DNA of 64,000 bases from Arthrobacter mobilis (GTDB lineage Bacteria; Actinomycetota; Actinomycetes; Actinomycetales; Micrococcaceae): contig NZ_JAAZSQ010000003.1 of assembly GCF_012395835.1 (NCBI RefSeq), positions 1,396 to 65,395 of the forward strand, in the 5' to 3' direction. Of the stretch, positions 44,492-53,520 are shown in pieces (position 1 is the first letter of the stretch; each line of letters opens with the position of its first letter). Below the pieces are notes generated by a model. That model was not told the origin of the DNA. It searched no databases and was given only the letters and a program-made list of their open reading frames with translations. A program made the translations under genes and the position numbers.

Positions 44492-45493
44492 TCAGGAAAC
44501 GTGCAGGACGGCTGCCCCGGTGATCCGGTCCGCAGCCAGATCGATCAGCGCCTGGTCGGCGGCGTCGAGCCGGTAGCTGACGGTGGCCGGACGCAGCGGT
44601 ATGTCCGCGGCCAGCGCAAGGAACTCTTCGCCGTCGCGCCGGGTATTGGCGGTCACGCTGCGCAGCTGCCGCTCCTGGAACAGGTCCGTCGCATAGTGCA
44701 GCGGCGGGATGTCGCTCAGGTGGATGCCGGCGATGGCCAGGGTGCCGCCGCGGTCCAGGGCCCGCAGGGCGGGCGGGACCAGCCGGCCGGCGGGCGCGAA
44801 CAGGATGGCCGCGTCCAGCGGCTTCGGCGGGGCCGCCTCGGCGTCTCCGGCGTACACCGCGCCCAGGTCCAGGGCGAGCCGGCGGGCGGATTCCGAGCGT
44901 GTCATGACGTAGACCTCGGCCGACCGGTACAGGGCCACCTGGGCGGCCAGGTGGGCCGAAGCGCCGAAGCCGTAGATGCCCAGCCGCCCGCCCGGGGGCA
45001 GTTCGGCGCGTTCGAGGGCGCGGTACCCGATGATCCCGGCGCACAGCAGCGGTGCCGCCTCCTCGTCGTCGAACACCTCCGGCACAAAGTAGGCGTAGCC
45101 TTCGGGAACGGTCAGCAGCTCGGCGTAGCCGCCGTCGTGGTGCCAGCCGGTGAATTCCGGCGCCAGGCAGAGATTCTCGCTGCCGCGCAGGCAGAACCGG
45201 CAGCGGCCGCAGGTCGACCGCAGCCAGGCAACGCCCGCCCGGTCCCCCAGGCGGAAGCGGCGGCAGCCGGGTCCCAGCCCGACCACCTCGCCGACCGCCT
45301 CGTGTCCGGGAACTACGCCGGGCCGCTTCGGCGGCAGGTCGCCCTCGGCCAGGTGAAGGTCGGTGCGGCAGACCCCGCAGACCCGTACGGCGACCAGCAG
45401 CTCGCCCGGCCCGGGCTCCGGATCGGGCCGCTGCTCCCAGCGCAGCGGCCGGCCTGCGGCCGGCCCGGGCGCCGCCACGGCCCACGCGTGCAT
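44492..45493 (-). CDS. Zinc-dependent alcohol dehydrogenase
   Basis: This 333-residue medium-chain dehydrogenase has the catalytic zinc site ([18 protein letters not shown]) and a structural zinc cluster of four cysteines ([15 protein letters not shown]). The Rossmann motif is [13 protein letters not shown]. It resembles the AdhT-like group acting on simple alcohols and aldehydes. The Hsp20 gene lies four bases upstream on the same strand, so both may respond to stress. Confidence 0.9.
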   Translation of the reverse strand: MHAWAVAAPGPAAGRPLRWEQRPDPEPGPGELLVAVRVCGVCRTDLHLAEGDLPPKRPGVVPGHEAVGEVVGLGPGCRRFRLGDRAGVAWLRSTCGRCRFCLRGSENLCLAPEFTGWHHDGGYAELLTVPEGYAYFVPEVFDDEEAAPLLCAGIIGYRALERAELPPGGRLGIYGFGASAHLAAQVALYRSAEVYVMTRSESARRLALDLGAVYAGDAEAAPPKPLDAAILFAPAGRLVPPALRALDRGGTLAIAGIHLSDIPPLHYATDLFQERQLRSVTANTRRDGEEFLALAADIPLRPATVSYRLDAADQALIDLAADRITGAAVLHVS

Positions 45494-45497
45494 GCGC

Positions 45498-45911
45498 TCA
45501 GCCCCGGTTGATCCGTACCTTGCCGGCGCCCGGCGGCGGTTCCTGCGGCACCGGGATGCGCACTTCCAGCACACCGTCCCGGTAGCTGGCGGTCACGTCT
45601 TCCTGCCGGCAACCGGGCGGAAGGCTGATGTCGCGGGAGAAGGAACCGTACTTGAACTCGGACCGGTAGCCGTCCCTGGTCTTTTCTTCGGAGTCTTCCC
45701 GGCGCTCGGCCTTCAGCTGCAGCATGCCTTCCCGGACGCTGAGTTCAATATCGTTGTCCGGATCGACCCCGGGCAGCTCGGCCCTGACCACCATGGTGGA
45801 ACCGTCCCGGAACTCCTCGATCCGTGGCCAGGGGGTTTCCCATTCACCCTCGATGAACCGACGGAACGGCTCCGGCAGGTCGAACCGGTCCCTGCGTATC
45901 ATGCCGCCCAT
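45498..45911 (-). CDS. Hsp20 / alpha-crystallin small heat shock protein
   Basis: This 137-residue protein has the alpha-crystallin domain at residues about 38-128 ([19 protein letters not shown] ... [13 protein letters not shown] ... [13 protein letters not shown]). A short proline-rich tail replaces the usual IxI motif (KVRINRG is nearest). It is an ATP-independent holdase. The ATG at 45911 has GAGGAG nine bases upstream. No HAIR/CIRCE site was seen. Confidence 0.92.
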   Translation of the reverse strand: MGGMIRRDRFDLPEPFRRFIEGEWETPWPRIEEFRDGSTMVVRAELPGVDPDNDIELSVREGMLQLKAERREDSEEKTRDGYRSEFKYGSFSRDISLPPGCRQEDVTASYRDGVLEVRIPVPQEPPPGAGKVRINRG

Positions 45912-46068
45912 GATTTACGTCTCCTCGGTCTTCCCTTTGCAGGGGTGTTCCCCGTCGCCAGGTGCTCCCTTTGCAGCGGTTCCCTTGGTGCCGTCCCGGG
46001 ACGCAACACCACCAGAATAGCGCGCCCCGGGAGGACGGGTAGGTGCTCCGGGACCCGGCCGGCGGGGT

Positions 46069-48153
46069 TCAGCCTTCGGGCTGCAGGTATTTTTCCGGGA
46101 CCGGGAAATCGCCGCTGGCCCGGCGGGCGCGGGCCCAGGCCAGGGCCTCCTGCTGCCGCGCGGCCTCGGCGCCGGTGGCGATGGCGGCGCGCAGCTGCTC
46201 CGGGCCGTAGCCGAAGGCGTCCACGAGATCCTGGGCGTGCGGGCGCAGGCGGTGCAGCAGCCGGTTCAGGTAGGGTCCCAAGGTCCGGGCACGCTGCGCC
46301 GAGAGCCGGCCGTTCAGCAGGTACCAGCCCAGGTGCTGCTCGATCAGACCCAGTCCGAACAGGTCCCTTAGCCAGGTCAGCACTTCGAGCGTTCCGGGAT
46401 CCCGGATGCCTTCCAGCGCCCGGGTGAAGGCCTCCCACTGCAGCAGGTCGCCGTGCGCACGGGCGGCCTCGATCAGCCCGTGCTGGTGCCGGTTGAAGAT
46501 TTTCGCGGATTCGGTCGGGGGCAGTTTGCCCGCACCACGCAGGGCACCGGCGAGTTCGGCCACCATGGCGCCGACCCGCCCGGTGAGCAGTTCGCGCTGG
46601 GTGCCGGGGTCCTTGAGGTAGTTGGCGGCCCTGCGGTCCGAGCCGGTGTCGGCGACGGTCTGGACCACCCGGCGCAGCCCGGTCCGGTGCAGCGTCACAT
46701 CGGCGGCCTGCGCGGCGACCCAGCGGGCCAGGACACCGAAGTCCGCGTTGCGGAACTCCTTGGCGTAGTCGGCCAGCAGCCGCTTGGCCACCAGCTGGAG
46801 CAGGACGTTGTTGTCCCCTTCGAAGGTCGCGTAGATGTCCAGGTCGGCGCGCAGCAGGCTCAGCCGGTTTTCGGCCAGGAACCCCGCGCCGCCGCAGGCC
46901 TCGCGGCATTCCTGCAGCGTATCCAGGGCATGCCAGGTGCTCAGCGGCTTGAGCACGGCGGCCAGGGTTTCCAGGTCCTCGCGGTCCGCGTCGGTATCCC
47001 GGACGCCGGAGAACACGTCGTGGAACCGCTCCAGCAACTCCTCGTGCGCGAACGCGGCGGCATAGGTGCGGGCCAGCCGGGTCAGCAGCCGCCGCTGGTG
47101 CAGCTGGTAATCCAGCAGCCTCTGTTCTTCGGCGTTCGGACTGGCGGTGAACTGCCGGCGTTCGTTGGCGTAACGGACGGCGATGGCCAGCGCGGCCTTG
47201 CTCGCCGCGACGGCGGCGCCGTCGAGTGAGACCCGGCCCTGGACCAGCGTGCCGAGCATGGTGAAGAAGCGGCGGCCGGGGCTGGCAATGGGGGAGGAGT
47301 AGGTACCGTCCGGGGCGACGTCCCCGTAGCGGTTGAGCAGGTTGGCTCGGGGGATGCGCACATTGTCGAAGTGCAGGCGGCCGTTGTCGATGCCGTTGAG
47401 CCCGCCCTTGAGCCCGTCGTCCTCCCCGCCCACGCCCGGCAGGAACGCGCCGCCGTCGTCCCGGATGGGCACCATGAAGGCATGCACGCCGTGGTCCACC
47501 GGATGGTCCCGGCCGGGCGTGATGAGCTTGGCGAAGACGACGGCGGCCTTCCCGTCCCGGGCCGCATTGCCGAGGTAGTCCTTCCAGGCTGCCCTGAAGG
47601 GGGTATTGACCACGAATTCGCCGGAAGCCAGGTCGTACGTGGCGGTAGTGGCAATGGCGGAAACATCCGAACCGTGGCCCGTTTCGGTCATGGCGAAGGC
47701 CCCGGGCAGCCGCAGGCTCAGAATGTCCGGCAGCCACTTCTCATGGTGTCCAGTGGTGCCCAGATGCAGGATCGCCGCCCCGAACAGGCCCCACTGCACG
47801 CCGGCCTTGATCTGCAGTGACGGATCCGCCAGGACCAGCTCCTCGTAGCCGGCGATATTGCCGCCGGGATCGTCGGCACCGCCGAAGCGGGCAGGAAAGG
47901 CCCGGTGCACGCCGCCGTGGTCCACCAGGTACTGCAGCTGGTCCCGGACACGCCGGCGGTGCTCGGCCATGGACTGGCCGTCCAGGCGGTGCAGTTCCGG
48001 GTCGCCGGCCAGCCGGCGGGCTGCGCGGCGGATGTCCGGCCAGCGGCCCAGCAGGTAACCGCCCAGCAGCCCGACGTCGACTGCGTGGCCGGCATCGTCT
48101 GCGGCGGCAGGGCCGGGGGCCAGAGTGCGGGTCAGGGAAGCGGGCTGGGTCAT
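46069..48153 (-). CDS. Acyl-CoA dehydrogenase/oxidase family protein
   Basis: This 694-residue flavoprotein is longer than ordinary acyl-CoA dehydrogenases (about 380) and matches the acyl-CoA oxidase type. It has MTETGHGSDVSAI (flavin/substrate contact), FDNVRIPRANLLNRYG, the helical second half with LQECREACGGAGFLAENRL, and YATFEGDNNVLLQLVAKRLL. It would oxidise acyl-CoA at the alpha-beta bond. TetR, thiolase, FabG4-like and HtdX-like genes follow, so it belongs to a fatty-acid degradation locus. The gene reads on the same strand as tetR, 74 bases beyond its end. Confidence 0.88.
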   Translation of the reverse strand: MTQPASLTRTLAPGPAAADDAGHAVDVGLLGGYLLGRWPDIRRAARRLAGDPELHRLDGQSMAEHRRRVRDQLQYLVDHGGVHRAFPARFGGADDPGGNIAGYEELVLADPSLQIKAGVQWGLFGAAILHLGTTGHHEKWLPDILSLRLPGAFAMTETGHGSDVSAIATTATYDLASGEFVVNTPFRAAWKDYLGNAARDGKAAVVFAKLITPGRDHPVDHGVHAFMVPIRDDGGAFLPGVGGEDDGLKGGLNGIDNGRLHFDNVRIPRANLLNRYGDVAPDGTYSSPIASPGRRFFTMLGTLVQGRVSLDGAAVAASKAALAIAVRYANERRQFTASPNAEEQRLLDYQLHQRRLLTRLARTYAAAFAHEELLERFHDVFSGVRDTDADREDLETLAAVLKPLSTWHALDTLQECREACGGAGFLAENRLSLLRADLDIYATFEGDNNVLLQLVAKRLLADYAKEFRNADFGVLARWVAAQAADVTLHRTGLRRVVQTVADTGSDRRAANYLKDPGTQRELLTGRVGAMVAELAGALRGAGKLPPTESAKIFNRHQHGLIEAARAHGDLLQWEAFTRALEGIRDPGTLEVLTWLRDLFGLGLIEQHLGWYLLNGRLSAQRARTLGPYLNRLLHRLRPHAQDLVDAFGYGPEQLRAAIATGAEAARQQEALAWARARRASGDFPVPEKYLQPEG

Positions 48154-48227
48154 CGTGGCTCCTTCGACGGCCGGCTGTCGGTCAGCCGGGAAGCTGGCAG
48201 GTTCGGTGTTCGCGCAGTGCGGCGGCG

Positions 48228-48932
48228 CTAGGAGAGCATCCGGACGCCGGGGAACTGTTCGGCAATGCCGCTGAACAGCCAGCCGGTGAGCTGCTCGGTC
48301 ATTTCCTCCCGGCTGGGCTTGTCCGGCCCGTCAGGGCTGGCCAGCCACAGCTCGCCGGCGGCCCGTACCATGCCAATCGCCGCCGGCGGCCAGTAGTGCA
48401 GGGCGCGCAGCCGGGGACCGCCGCCGGCGGCCTGCAGCTGGGCATGGATGGCGTTCTCCATCATCCGGGTGATGGCGGAGACGAAATGGCTCAAGGCTTC
48501 CGGTTCCGTGCCGCCGGCGGTGACAGCAGAACCGGCCGGGGCCTCGGCGGGGGCGGCCCGGGTCACGAAGGCATAGACGTTGGGCGAGGTTTCGGCCATC
48601 TGCAGGTACGCCGACACCATGGCGCGCAGTCCCTCGTGCGGGCTGCGCGCCATGGCGGCGGCTTCCTGCAGGCGGGCCTGCATCTTGCCGATCACGACTT
48701 CGCCGACGGCCCGCTGCAGGCCGGCCTTGTCGCCGAAATACCTGTAGAAGACGGGTTTGGAAGTCCCTGCGGCCGCAGCAATCTCTTCCATGGAAGCGCC
48801 GGGGCCAAGGGCATGGACGGCCTGCCGGGCGGCCCGGATCAGTTCGCGGCGCCGGTCGGCCCGGTGCCGGTCCCAGCGGGCCGACCGGCCATCGCCCGCC
48901 GCAGGCGCAGCAGATGCCGAAGCGTTATTCAC
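48228..48932 (-). CDS. TetR family regulator of the fatty-acid locus
   Basis: This 234-residue regulator has the helix-turn-helix around residues 27-75 (SMEEIAAAAGTSKPVFYRYFGDKAGLQ) and a C-terminal domain with a hydrophobic pocket typical of acyl-CoA sensing members. The GTG at 48932 starts directly at the edge of a long palindrome, so the protein very likely represses its own gene and the divergent thiolase-fabG4-htdX operon. A fatty acyl-CoA inducer is inference from context. Confidence 0.9.
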   Translation of the reverse strand: MNNASASAAPAAGDGRSARWDRHRADRRRELIRAARQAVHALGPGASMEEIAAAAGTSKPVFYRYFGDKAGLQRAVGEVVIGKMQARLQEAAAMARSPHEGLRAMVSAYLQMAETSPNVYAFVTRAAPAEAPAGSAVTAGGTEPEALSHFVSAITRMMENAIHAQLQAAGGGPRLRALHYWPPAAIGMVRAAGELWLASPDGPDKPSREEMTEQLTGWLFSGIAEQFPGVRMLS

Positions 48933-48963
48933 GTTACCGAGCGTATCAGTTACGCTTGGTAAC
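48933..48963. promoter_or_regulatory. TetR operator, 13-bp arms
   Basis: The arm GTTACCGAGCGTA (48933-48945) is repeated inverted at 48951-48963 with one mismatch, around TCAGT. A further GGTAACC follows at 48963-48969 as an extra half site. It abuts the tetR start codon and lies about 50 bases before the thiolase gene. Such GTTACY...GGTAAC sites are common for TetR proteins controlling fatty-acid genes. Confidence 0.8.
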
Positions 48964-49011
48964 GGTAACCACCCGTGCCGGTCCGCCGGAGCAGATGCAG
49001 GAGCGAACCTG

Positions 49012-50376
49012 ATGACCGCAACACCCGAATCCCCGACCCCGAAGTCAGCACCGCAGCCGGCGCCGGCGGCGGAAACCCGGCCGGTACGCAGCGCCGTCGT
49101 CATCGGCGGAAACCGCATCCCGTTCGCGCGCGCCCATGGTGCCTACGCGGGAGCGAGCAACCAGGATATGCTCACCGCCGCCCTGGACGGGCTGGTGGCC
49201 CGCTTCGGACTGCAGGACGAACGCATCGGCGAGGTGGCCGCCGGCGCCGTGCTCAAGCACTCCCGGGACTTCAACCTCACCCGGGAAGCGGTGCTGGGCT
49301 CGGCCCTGTCGCCCGAAACGCCCGTCTACGACCTGCAGCAGGCCTGCGCCACCGGCCTGGAAACCGTCATCGGGCTGGCGAACAAGATCAAACTGGGGCA
49401 GATCGACTCCGCCATTGCCGGCGGCGTCGACTCGACCTCGGACGCGCCGATCGCGGTCAGCGAGGGGCTGCGTTCGGTGCTGCTGGAACTGGGCCGGGCC
49501 AGGAGCCCGAAGCAGAAGCTGGCGGCACTGGCCCGGCTGCGGCCCAAGGACCTGGCCCCGGAGGCCCCGAGCACCGCGGAGCCGCGCACCGGGCTGTCCA
49601 TGGGCGAGCACCAGGCGCTGACCACCGCGGCCTGGAAGATCACCCGCGAGGCCCAGGACGAACTGGCACTGGCCAGCCACGCGAACCTGGCTGCCGCCTA
49701 CGGGCGCGGCTTCTTCGATGACCTGATCACCCCCTACCGCGGCCTGGTCAAGGACGGCAACCTGCGCCCGGACACCTCGCTGGAGAAGCTGGCCAAACTG
49801 CAGCCGGTCTTCGGCAAGACCCTCGGGGAGGAAGCCACGATGACCGCCGGCAACTCCACCCCGCTCACGGATGGTGCCTCGGCGGTGCTGCTGGGCTCGG
49901 AAGACTTCGCCCGGCGCAACGACCTGCCGATGCTGGCGCGGGTGGTGGATGCCGAGGCGGCCGCCGTGGATTTCGTCCATGGCAAGGAAGGCCTGCTGAT
50001 GGCTCCGGCGTACGCGGTGCCGCGCCTGCTGGAGCGCAACGGCCTGCGCCTGTCCGACTTCGACTTCGTGGAGATCCACGAGGCATTCGCCGGCACCGTG
50101 CTGTGCCACCTGGCCGCCTGGGAAAGCGAGGAATTCTGCCGCAACAAGCTCGGCCTGGACAGCCCGCTGGGCAGCGTGGACCGGGCCCGGCTCAACGTCA
50201 CCGGGTCCTCGCTGGCCGCCGGCCATCCGTTCGCCGCCACCGGCGGACGGATCGTGGCCACGGTGGCCAAGCTGCTGCATGAGCAGGCTGCCGCCGAGGG
50301 ACGCCGCGGCCGGGGCCTGGTCTCCGTCTGCGCCGCCGGCGGGCAGGGTGTGGCCGCCATCCTGGAGGCCTGCTGA
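49012..50376 (+). CDS. Acetyl-CoA acetyltransferase (FadA2/FadI-like thiolase)
   Basis: This complete thiolase has 454 residues. It has the nucleophile in LQQACATGLE, HEAFAGT, GHPFAATGG, and the second cysteine in SVCAAGGQG. An N-terminal tail of about 25 Pro/Ala-rich residues precedes the fold. It cleaves 3-ketoacyl-CoA in beta-oxidation. The following genes match the M. tuberculosis set fadA2-fabG4-htdX (Rv0243, Rv0242c, Rv0241c), although mycobacterial fadA2 is divergent while here all three read together. Controlled by the adjacent operator. Confidence 0.92.
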   Translation: MTATPESPTPKSAPQPAPAAETRPVRSAVVIGGNRIPFARAHGAYAGASNQDMLTAALDGLVARFGLQDERIGEVAAGAVLKHSRDFNLTREAVLGSALSPETPVYDLQQACATGLETVIGLANKIKLGQIDSAIAGGVDSTSDAPIAVSEGLRSVLLELGRARSPKQKLAALARLRPKDLAPEAPSTAEPRTGLSMGEHQALTTAAWKITREAQDELALASHANLAAAYGRGFFDDLITPYRGLVKDGNLRPDTSLEKLAKLQPVFGKTLGEEATMTAGNSTPLTDGASAVLLGSEDFARRNDLPMLARVVDAEAAAVDFVHGKEGLLMAPAYAVPRLLERNGLRLSDFDFVEIHEAFAGTVLCHLAAWESEEFCRNKLGLDSPLGSVDRARLNVTGSSLAAGHPFAATGGRIVATVAKLLHEQAAAEGRRGRGLVSVCAAGGQGVAAILEAC

Positions 50377-50379
50377 CCC

Positions 50380-51744
50380 ATGGCCGCCGCACAGGACAGT
50401 TACCTGAAGCTGCTCTCGAATCCGCTGGCACGGGAGTTGGCCGGCCGGCTGAAGCTGCCGCGGCCGGCGGTCCTGCGGCGCTACCGTCCGGGGGATCCGC
50501 TGCTGCCCGGCCCGGTACTGGTGCTCGGCGCCGGGGACAGCGCCGGCACGCTGGCGTCGGCGCTGCTGGACTGGGGCCTGGATGTCCGGCGGCACGCCAC
50601 GCCGGGGGAGCGGATCGGGGGGATCGTCGCCGTGCTCGACGACGTGGCCGAGCCCGGTGACCTGGCCGCCCCGGCGCTGGCCCTCGGAGCCTGCCTGCGC
50701 CAGCTCGCCCCGGGCGGGCGGATCGTCACGGTCTCCCGGCCCGCGGCCGCGTCCGCCGGGGCGGCCGCGGCACCCGCTGCCGCCGCGGCCAGGCAGGGGG
50801 TGGACGGCCTGCTGCGCTCGGTGGCGCGGGAACTGCGCGCCGGCGCCACCGGCAACGGGATCCTGCTCGACGACGGCGTCGACGCGACGGCGCCGGGCGT
50901 GCTGGGCGCGCTGCGCTTCCTGCTTTCCGGCCGCAGCGCCTATGTGGACGGCCAGTTCCTGCTGGTGGGGCCGGGAACCGGTACGGTCCCGGCGGATCCG
51001 GACCGGCCGGTGGCGGGCAGGGCCGCAGTGGTAACCGGCGCTGCGCGCGGCATCGGCGCCGCCATCGCGGAGGTGCTGCGGCGCGACGGTGCCTTGGTCA
51101 CCGTCGTCGACGTTCCCGCGGCCGGCGAGCAGCTGGCCGCCGTCGCCAACCGGATCGGGGCCACAGCGCTGCAGCTGGACATCACCCGCCCGGAGGCCGG
51201 CGCCAGGATCCTCGAGCACGCGGCCGGCCGGCACGGGCGCCTGGACATTGTGGTCCACAATGCCGGTATTACCCGGGACAAACTGCTGGCCAACATGGAC
51301 GCCGACCGGTGGAACGCGGTGCTGGAAGTCAACCTTGCCGCCCAGCTGCGGATGAACGAGGCGTTCCTGGCATCGGACCTGCTCGGGCCCGCCCCGCGGA
51401 TCGTCTGCCTGGCCTCCACCAGCGGCATCGCCGGCAACCGCGGCCAGACCAACTACGCCGCGTCCAAGGCGGGGGTGATCGGCATGGTGCGCGCCTCGGC
51501 GCCGGTGCTGGCCGGCCGCGGCGGGGCGATCAACGCCGTCGCCCCTGGATTCATCGAAACCGACATGACGGCCCGGATGCCCCCGGCCGCGCGCGAAGCA
51601 GCCCGCCGCCTGCTGCCCTCGCTGCAGCAGGGCGGATTGCCGGTGGATGTGGCCGAGGCGGTGGCCTTCCTCGCCAGCGACGCCGCCGACGGGATCAACG
51701 GACAGACGCTGCGGGTCTGCGGCCAGAGCCTGGTGGGCGCATGA
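50380..51744 (+). CDS. High-molecular-weight 3-oxoacyl reductase (FabG4-like)
   Basis: This 454-residue protein has a degenerate N-terminal flavodoxin-like half (GPVLVLGAGDSAGTLASALL) and a C-terminal SDR half from about residue 210. The SDR half has TGAARGIG, NAGITRDKLLANM, and STSG ... YAASK (Ser-Tyr-Lys). The length equals FabG4 of M. tuberculosis, an NADH-linked 3-oxoacyl-CoA reductase. It starts three bases after the thiolase stop and overlaps the next start by four bases. Confidence 0.9.
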   Translation: MAAAQDSYLKLLSNPLARELAGRLKLPRPAVLRRYRPGDPLLPGPVLVLGAGDSAGTLASALLDWGLDVRRHATPGERIGGIVAVLDDVAEPGDLAAPALALGACLRQLAPGGRIVTVSRPAAASAGAAAAPAAAAARQGVDGLLRSVARELRAGATGNGILLDDGVDATAPGVLGALRFLLSGRSAYVDGQFLLVGPGTGTVPADPDRPVAGRAAVVTGAARGIGAAIAEVLRRDGALVTVVDVPAAGEQLAAVANRIGATALQLDITRPEAGARILEHAAGRHGRLDIVVHNAGITRDKLLANMDADRWNAVLEVNLAAQLRMNEAFLASDLLGPAPRIVCLASTSGIAGNRGQTNYAASKAGVIGMVRASAPVLAGRGGAINAVAPGFIETDMTARMPPAAREAARRLLPSLQQGGLPVDVAEAVAFLASDAADGINGQTLRVCGQSLVGA

Positions 51745-52667
51745 ACGCGCATCCGGAGGCCGGCCCGGCGAGCCGGCGGGAAGAGGTCAGGCTGCCGGAG
51801 CTGCCGTCCGTGTCCCGGCTGCTGGTCCACGCCGCCACGACGGCGGCCCGGGAACGGCTCTCCGGGACCAGCCGGCCGGCCGCGCTGCCGGCCGTGCGGC
51901 ACACCGTGGACTCTGTCCGGGTGGAGCTGGAACGCCTCACCCGGTTCCAGCACCTGGTGGGCGGGACGGTGCGGGATTCCCTGCCGTCGGCGTTCCTGCA
52001 CACCGTCACCTTCCCGGTGGCCATGAGCGTGCTGACCCGTGCGGATTTCCCGCTGCCGCTGCCGGGGCTGGTGCAGCTGGCCAACCACGTCCGCCAGTAC
52101 CGTGCCGTGCATTTCGCCGAGCCGCTGACGCTGTCGGCCTGGGTGGAGAACCTGCGCGGACACTACGCCGGCACCCGGCTGGATGTTCGCACCGAGGTGC
52201 TCGCCGACGGGGAGGCCGTCTGGCAGGGAACGTCCGAATACCTGGCCAAGGGCGTGTTCCGGCCGGGGCTGGACACCGGGGCACGGCCGGCCCGGGAGGA
52301 CTTTACCCCGCCGGCGCCCACTGCCCGGTGGCGGCTGGGGGTGGACGCCGGCCGCGAGTATGCGATGGTTTCCGGGGACTTCAACCCGATCCATCTGAGC
52401 ACCGTCTCGGCCCGGCTGCTGGGCATGAAGCGTTCCATCGCCCACGGCATGTACCTGGCCTCCCGGGTGCTGGCCGGGATCGAAGCGGTGGCGGGGGATG
52501 AGCACGAATGGAACATCCGGTTCGCCGCGCCCGTGTACCTGCCGGCCGCCCTCGCCCTGCGGATCGAGGACGAGAGCCGGAACGAGCACTGGGTCGCCTC
52601 CAGCTTCACCGCCTGGGGCGAGCACAGCCGGCGCCTGCACTTCTCCGGCAGCGTCCGGACGCTCTGA
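51741..52667 (+). CDS. MaoC-like (R)-hydratase, HtdX-like
   Basis: This 308-residue double-hotdog protein has the hydratase-2 motif in YAMVSGDFNPIHLSTVSARLLG followed by IAHGMYLASR, in the C-terminal half. The N-terminal half is a degenerate hotdog (AMSVLTRADFPLPLPGLVQLANH). It would hydrate trans-2-enoyl-CoA to the (R)-3-hydroxyacyl form, the substrate side of the FabG4-like reductase. It is the last gene of the operon. A hairpin follows at 52780. Confidence 0.88.
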   Translation: MNAHPEAGPASRREEVRLPELPSVSRLLVHAATTAARERLSGTSRPAALPAVRHTVDSVRVELERLTRFQHLVGGTVRDSLPSAFLHTVTFPVAMSVLTRADFPLPLPGLVQLANHVRQYRAVHFAEPLTLSAWVENLRGHYAGTRLDVRTEVLADGEAVWQGTSEYLAKGVFRPGLDTGARPAREDFTPPAPTARWRLGVDAGREYAMVSGDFNPIHLSTVSARLLGMKRSIAHGMYLASRVLAGIEAVAGDEHEWNIRFAAPVYLPAALALRIEDESRNEHWVASSFTAWGEHSRRLHFSGSVRTL

Positions 52668-52779
52668 GCTGCCCTGGCCCGGCACGGCGCGCGGCCCTGG
52701 GTGCGGCAGCAGGCCAATGCATCGTCGCCGATTCCACCACGGTCCTGGTCTGCAAGCTGGCACGCGCGGCCGTGGCCGC

Positions 52780-52813
52780 CCGGCCCGGCCGGTGCCGGCG
52801 CCGGCCGGGCCGG
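52780..52813 (+). terminator. GC hairpin abutting the next start codon
   Basis: CCGGCCCGGCCGG (52780-52792) pairs perfectly with 52801-52813 around an eight-base loop. It probably terminates the HtdX-like operon. Its right arm ends on the first base of the GTG proposed for the next small gene, so it would also mask that start. Confidence 0.6.
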
Positions 52814-53142
52814 TGAACCGGGACAACTTTCCCACTGACCGCTATGTGCTCGAGGGCACCGCCGCCGAAGGCGGCCTGGAACTGGACTGGCTGGACGTGC
52901 CATGCGACGGCGGCGCCGGTTCAGGGCTGGACATGGTCGCGCTCATCGCCGAGGCCGGCATCGGCGCCAGCCGGGACAAACCCATGCCGCTGACAGATTA
53001 TGCGCTTGATGCCGCCGACGGCCTGCTGGCCGGGGCCGGCGTCGTTGCCGCTTCCCCGCGCGAGGCCGCCAGATTCGAGGAGGTCTACCGCGGTGTTGCC
53101 GCCATTGCCGCCGAGGTGGACCGGGACGGCGGCAGGCCGTGA
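52813..53142 (+). CDS. Hypothetical protein
   Basis: I do not recognise this 109-residue acidic protein. It begins VNRDNFPTDRYVLEGTAAEGG and has moderate alpha-helical character in the second half (ADGLLAGAGVV, FEEVYRGVAAIAAEV). It has no signal peptide or membrane segment. The GTG at 52813 is the only start near the 5' end, but a strong hairpin covers its ribosome-site region; an internal ATG at 52933 is the alternative. Third positions are G/C rich, supporting coding. Confidence 0.5.
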   Translation: MNRDNFPTDRYVLEGTAAEGGLELDWLDVPCDGGAGSGLDMVALIAEAGIGASRDKPMPLTDYALDAADGLLAGAGVVAASPREAARFEEVYRGVAAIAAEVDRDGGRP

Positions 53143-53286
53143 CAGTGCGCGCGTGCGCTGCTACCTTGATGGGACGGCGGCACCCGCCGGAAGCAGCCGC
53201 TTCCGGTGCCTGCCGCCCAGGCACGACAGGACAACGAGGACGCCGGCATGCTCCCGGGTTGCCGGTGCTGATGCCAGGAGGAAACC

Positions 53287-53520
53287 ATGGCCACCTGTGA
53301 TATGTGCGGCAACGACTACGACAAGACCTTCACCGTCACCCGCAGCGGGGAAACCCGTACCTTCGACAGCTTTGAATGCGCCATCCACATGATGGCACCG
53401 GCCTGCTCGCACTGCGGCTGCAGAATCCTCGGACACGGGGTGGAAACCGAGGAAGGGCTCTACTGCTGCGCCAACTGCGCGCGCGAATCCGGCCAGCAGC
53501 AGGTGGTGGACCGGGCTTAG
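53287..53520 (+). CDS. Small cysteine-rich zinc protein (metallothionein-like)
   Basis: This 77-residue protein has nine cysteines in clusters: CDMC at 4-7, then ECAIH, CSHCGC, and CCANC near the end. Actinobacterial relatives are often labelled prokaryotic metallothionein. The spacing also fits two treble-clef or zinc-ribbon sites. It probably binds zinc. AGGAGG precedes the ATG by a few bases. It is convergent with the AI-2E gene, the stops overlapping by four bases. Confidence 0.8.
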   Translation: MATCDMCGNDYDKTFTVTRSGETRTFDSFECAIHMMAPACSHCGCRILGHGVETEEGLYCCANCARESGQQQVVDRA

